Source: Flammula alnicola (Eukaryota > Basidiomycota > Agaricomycetes > Agaricales > Strophariaceae). Taken from it: a DNA stretch of 64,000 nucleotides. Shown here piece by piece: positions 62,423-64,000 of this stretch. The notes below the pieces were generated by a model. It searched no databases, was not told the DNA's origin, and saw only the letters and a program-made list of their open reading frames with translations. Made by a program: the position numbers and the translations under genes. Location: NCBI GenBank assembly GCA_015499995.1, contig JADNRV010000012.1, positions 310,001 through 374,000 of the forward strand. Reading direction: 5' to 3'. Each line of letters starts with the position of its first letter. The stretch's first letter is position 1.

Positions 62423-64000
62423 ATGACAGATTCGCAGGAAGGCGATACTTCTAATGTCACTCCTTCACTCACCCCCATGTCAACTACCGCTCCACGTCTT
62501 TTTGCCCTCGTTATCGGAATTAACGAGTACAAGGAGTTACAACCCAAGCTTTCCGGTGCTGTTCCAGATGCAAATGCAATGATCGAGTACCTCTCTAGCA
62601 AGACCTCAACTTCTCGGATTCTTTCTCTCCAGAATGCAAAAGCAACACGAAGCGCCATCATCGAAGCATTCAAGACCTTGGAACGATGCGAGGAGATCGA
62701 AAAAAATGACCCCATCGTGATTTATTTTGCAGGCCACGGGGGTGAAGCACAAATACAAGGGCATGAGGAGCTGACGCAAATGTTATTACCTTACGACGCT
62801 TCGCCAAGAACGAAAAACTGGGAAGAGTTGCCTGCTGTTCCGGGAATACCAGATTATGCAATCAGGAAGTTGCTGAACGACATCGCAGTGGAAAAGGGAA
62901 ACAATATTGTGCGCCTTTTTATCAACTTTTTTTTCTTAGATTAATGTTTGGGATAGACGGTCATATTCGACTGCTGCCACTCTGGACATGGCACACGCCA
63001 TGAATTTCCATGGCTTGGTACTGAACGTCGAGCTGATATACCAGTTACAATTACCCGAGAGTCCGACGAAAGAGGTTCCTCCCTTCCAGAGCAATATGTC
63101 GGAAAGGATCTCTGGTCCCATGTACTTCTCTCCGCGTGTCGACACGACCAATCCGCCCGTGAATCGCGCTCTGCAAGTAGTGATGGATCAATCCGCGGTT
63201 ATTTCACGGCTGCATTGCTCCGAGCAATTAACGAAGCGGGGCCCACGATTACATATAGCGAACTCTACAAGTGCTTGCCTGCCCTGCGAGAGTGAGCGCA
63301 TCACATGCTTATCAGTGTTATGTTAACCCATCGCTAAATGGATCCAGCCCAGGCAGCATCCTCAGTGTGAAGGCTATAATCAAAATCGACTTTTATTCAC
63401 GCTCGAGGAACGACCCTCACAGTTTAAAATATACTACCAGAACCAAATCATTCTAATGGAGGGTGGGACTGCGCACGGCGTCACAGGAGGAAAAGAAGAA
63501 TTTGTAGTCTCTGATGGTCATTCAACATTCTCCCTCGCGATCGAGAAAGTCCACCCTTTTCACTCGGAAATGAAATCTCGCGAAGAGAAACCCTGGCCGT
63601 TTGAGAATCGCATCGTAACCGCATTTCAGAAAGTGCCAGGGGAAACGGCACGCCTATGGCTATATGTTTGCCCTGAGGCGAATGGTCGCGATGTGATATT
63701 GCCCAAGCTGAGCGATGTTCAGCACTTATTCTCGCCTGCTAATACGAAGGAAGAGGCATCCCTCGTCCTTCAACTCAATGCGCAGGGCAGAGTCTTGTTC
63801 ACAATCACGGACCGGCGGGTTACCGATCACGGACTCTCTTCACTCAGCAGAGATATTCCACTTAATGGTCTGGAATCCGTTATTCGTGCGGCTCAACATT
63901 ATCACTGGCACCTCTTTCGAGAGAACACGGACCTTTCTCTTCCCAACAACACTGGACTCGATAGAAAAGTCACCCTCGATTTCTACAAACTCAAGCAAAC
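62423..64000 (+). CDS. Metacaspase (peptidase C14-like), C-terminus beyond the window
   Basis: Clan-CD cysteine protease. Starts MTDSQEGDTSNVTPSLTPMS; an alternative Met is residue 19. The caspase fold shows FALVIGINEYKELQPKLSGA, the catalytic His at residue 105 (YFAGHGGE), and, after a 48-base intron (62909-62956), the catalytic Cys at residue 169 (TVIFDCCHSGHGTRHE). Then HVLLSACRHDQSARE, GYFTAALLRAINEAGPTITY, and after a second intron (63292-63352) QHPQCEGYNQNRLLFT. A long C-terminal extension typical of the mushroom type follows (QFKIYYQNQ, AIEKVHPFHSEMKSRE, QHYHWHLFRENTD) and is open to the edge. Fungal metacaspases cut after Arg/Lys and are tied to stress and cell death. No lesion seen. 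Confidence 0.9.

Noticed and set aside
62909..62944. Metacaspase ending VRLFINFFFLD at 62944
   Set aside because: This is the unspliced intron. Splicing to 62957 gives TVIFDCCHSG, the catalytic cysteine motif.
1..64000. tRNA, rRNA or riboswitch genes
   Set aside because: I looked for cloverleaf-like and conserved rRNA stretches on both strands and found none that I could support by eye.

Overview
The window is nuclear DNA of a filamentous fungus, almost certainly an Agaricomycete (mushroom-forming Basidiomycota). The protein-coding genes are cut by many introns of about 45-65 bases. The gene families (F-box/LRR-type, DUF6534 membrane proteins, TPR-CHAT, Plavaka/KDZ transposases, HAM1-like, metacaspase) are typical of that class. 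All assignments come from reading translated sequence and splice sites by eye; no database search was run.

Left third (1-13.5 kb) is ordinary conserved genome: the cohesin regulator Pds5 (minus, truncated by the window edge) and the NatA auxiliary subunit Naa15 (plus) diverge from a 108-bp shared promoter. Naa15 is tail-to-tail with HMG-CoA reductase (minus), which has a 772-base intron and an in-frame TAA between its sterol-sensing segments. From 13.5 to 31 kb the DNA is gene-poor: a 1.04-kb tandem duplication of non-coding DNA, an NmrA-like pseudogene with an inverted segment, a frameshifted F-box gene, a coiled-coil protein, two copies of an unrecognised 165/166-residue gene and a DUF6534 membrane protein.

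The centre (31-47 kb) is the most interesting part. Two copies of an ankyrin-ClpB (CLPB/SKD3-type) AAA+ disaggregase gene flank a minus-strand gene whose exons splice in one frame into a 1566-residue protein: CS (p23-like) - CS - 15 TPR-like 45-residue repeats - CHAT protease. Exon lengths sum to a multiple of three both for this fusion and for disaggregase copy 2 (773 residues). Copy 1 lacks 4 bases and is frameshifted. Copy 2 carries a 701-bp MITE that is absent from copy 1, and a duplicated exon-intron unit.

The right part (47.6-62.4 kb) is a nest of transposons inside an intron of a HAM1-like gene: an outer element with ~167-bp terminal inverted repeats and a TAA target duplication; inside it a Plavaka-type element with its transposase and a divergent accessory gene; inside that transposase a further insertion holding a second, internally deleted Plavaka; plus two hAT-like MITEs with perfect 8-bp target duplications. 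A metacaspase (plus) runs off the right edge. A speculative common thread is that chaperone modules (ClpB, CS/p23, TPR) sit close to two clan-CD proteases (CHAT and metacaspase), which would suit stress-triggered cell death or self/non-self defence.
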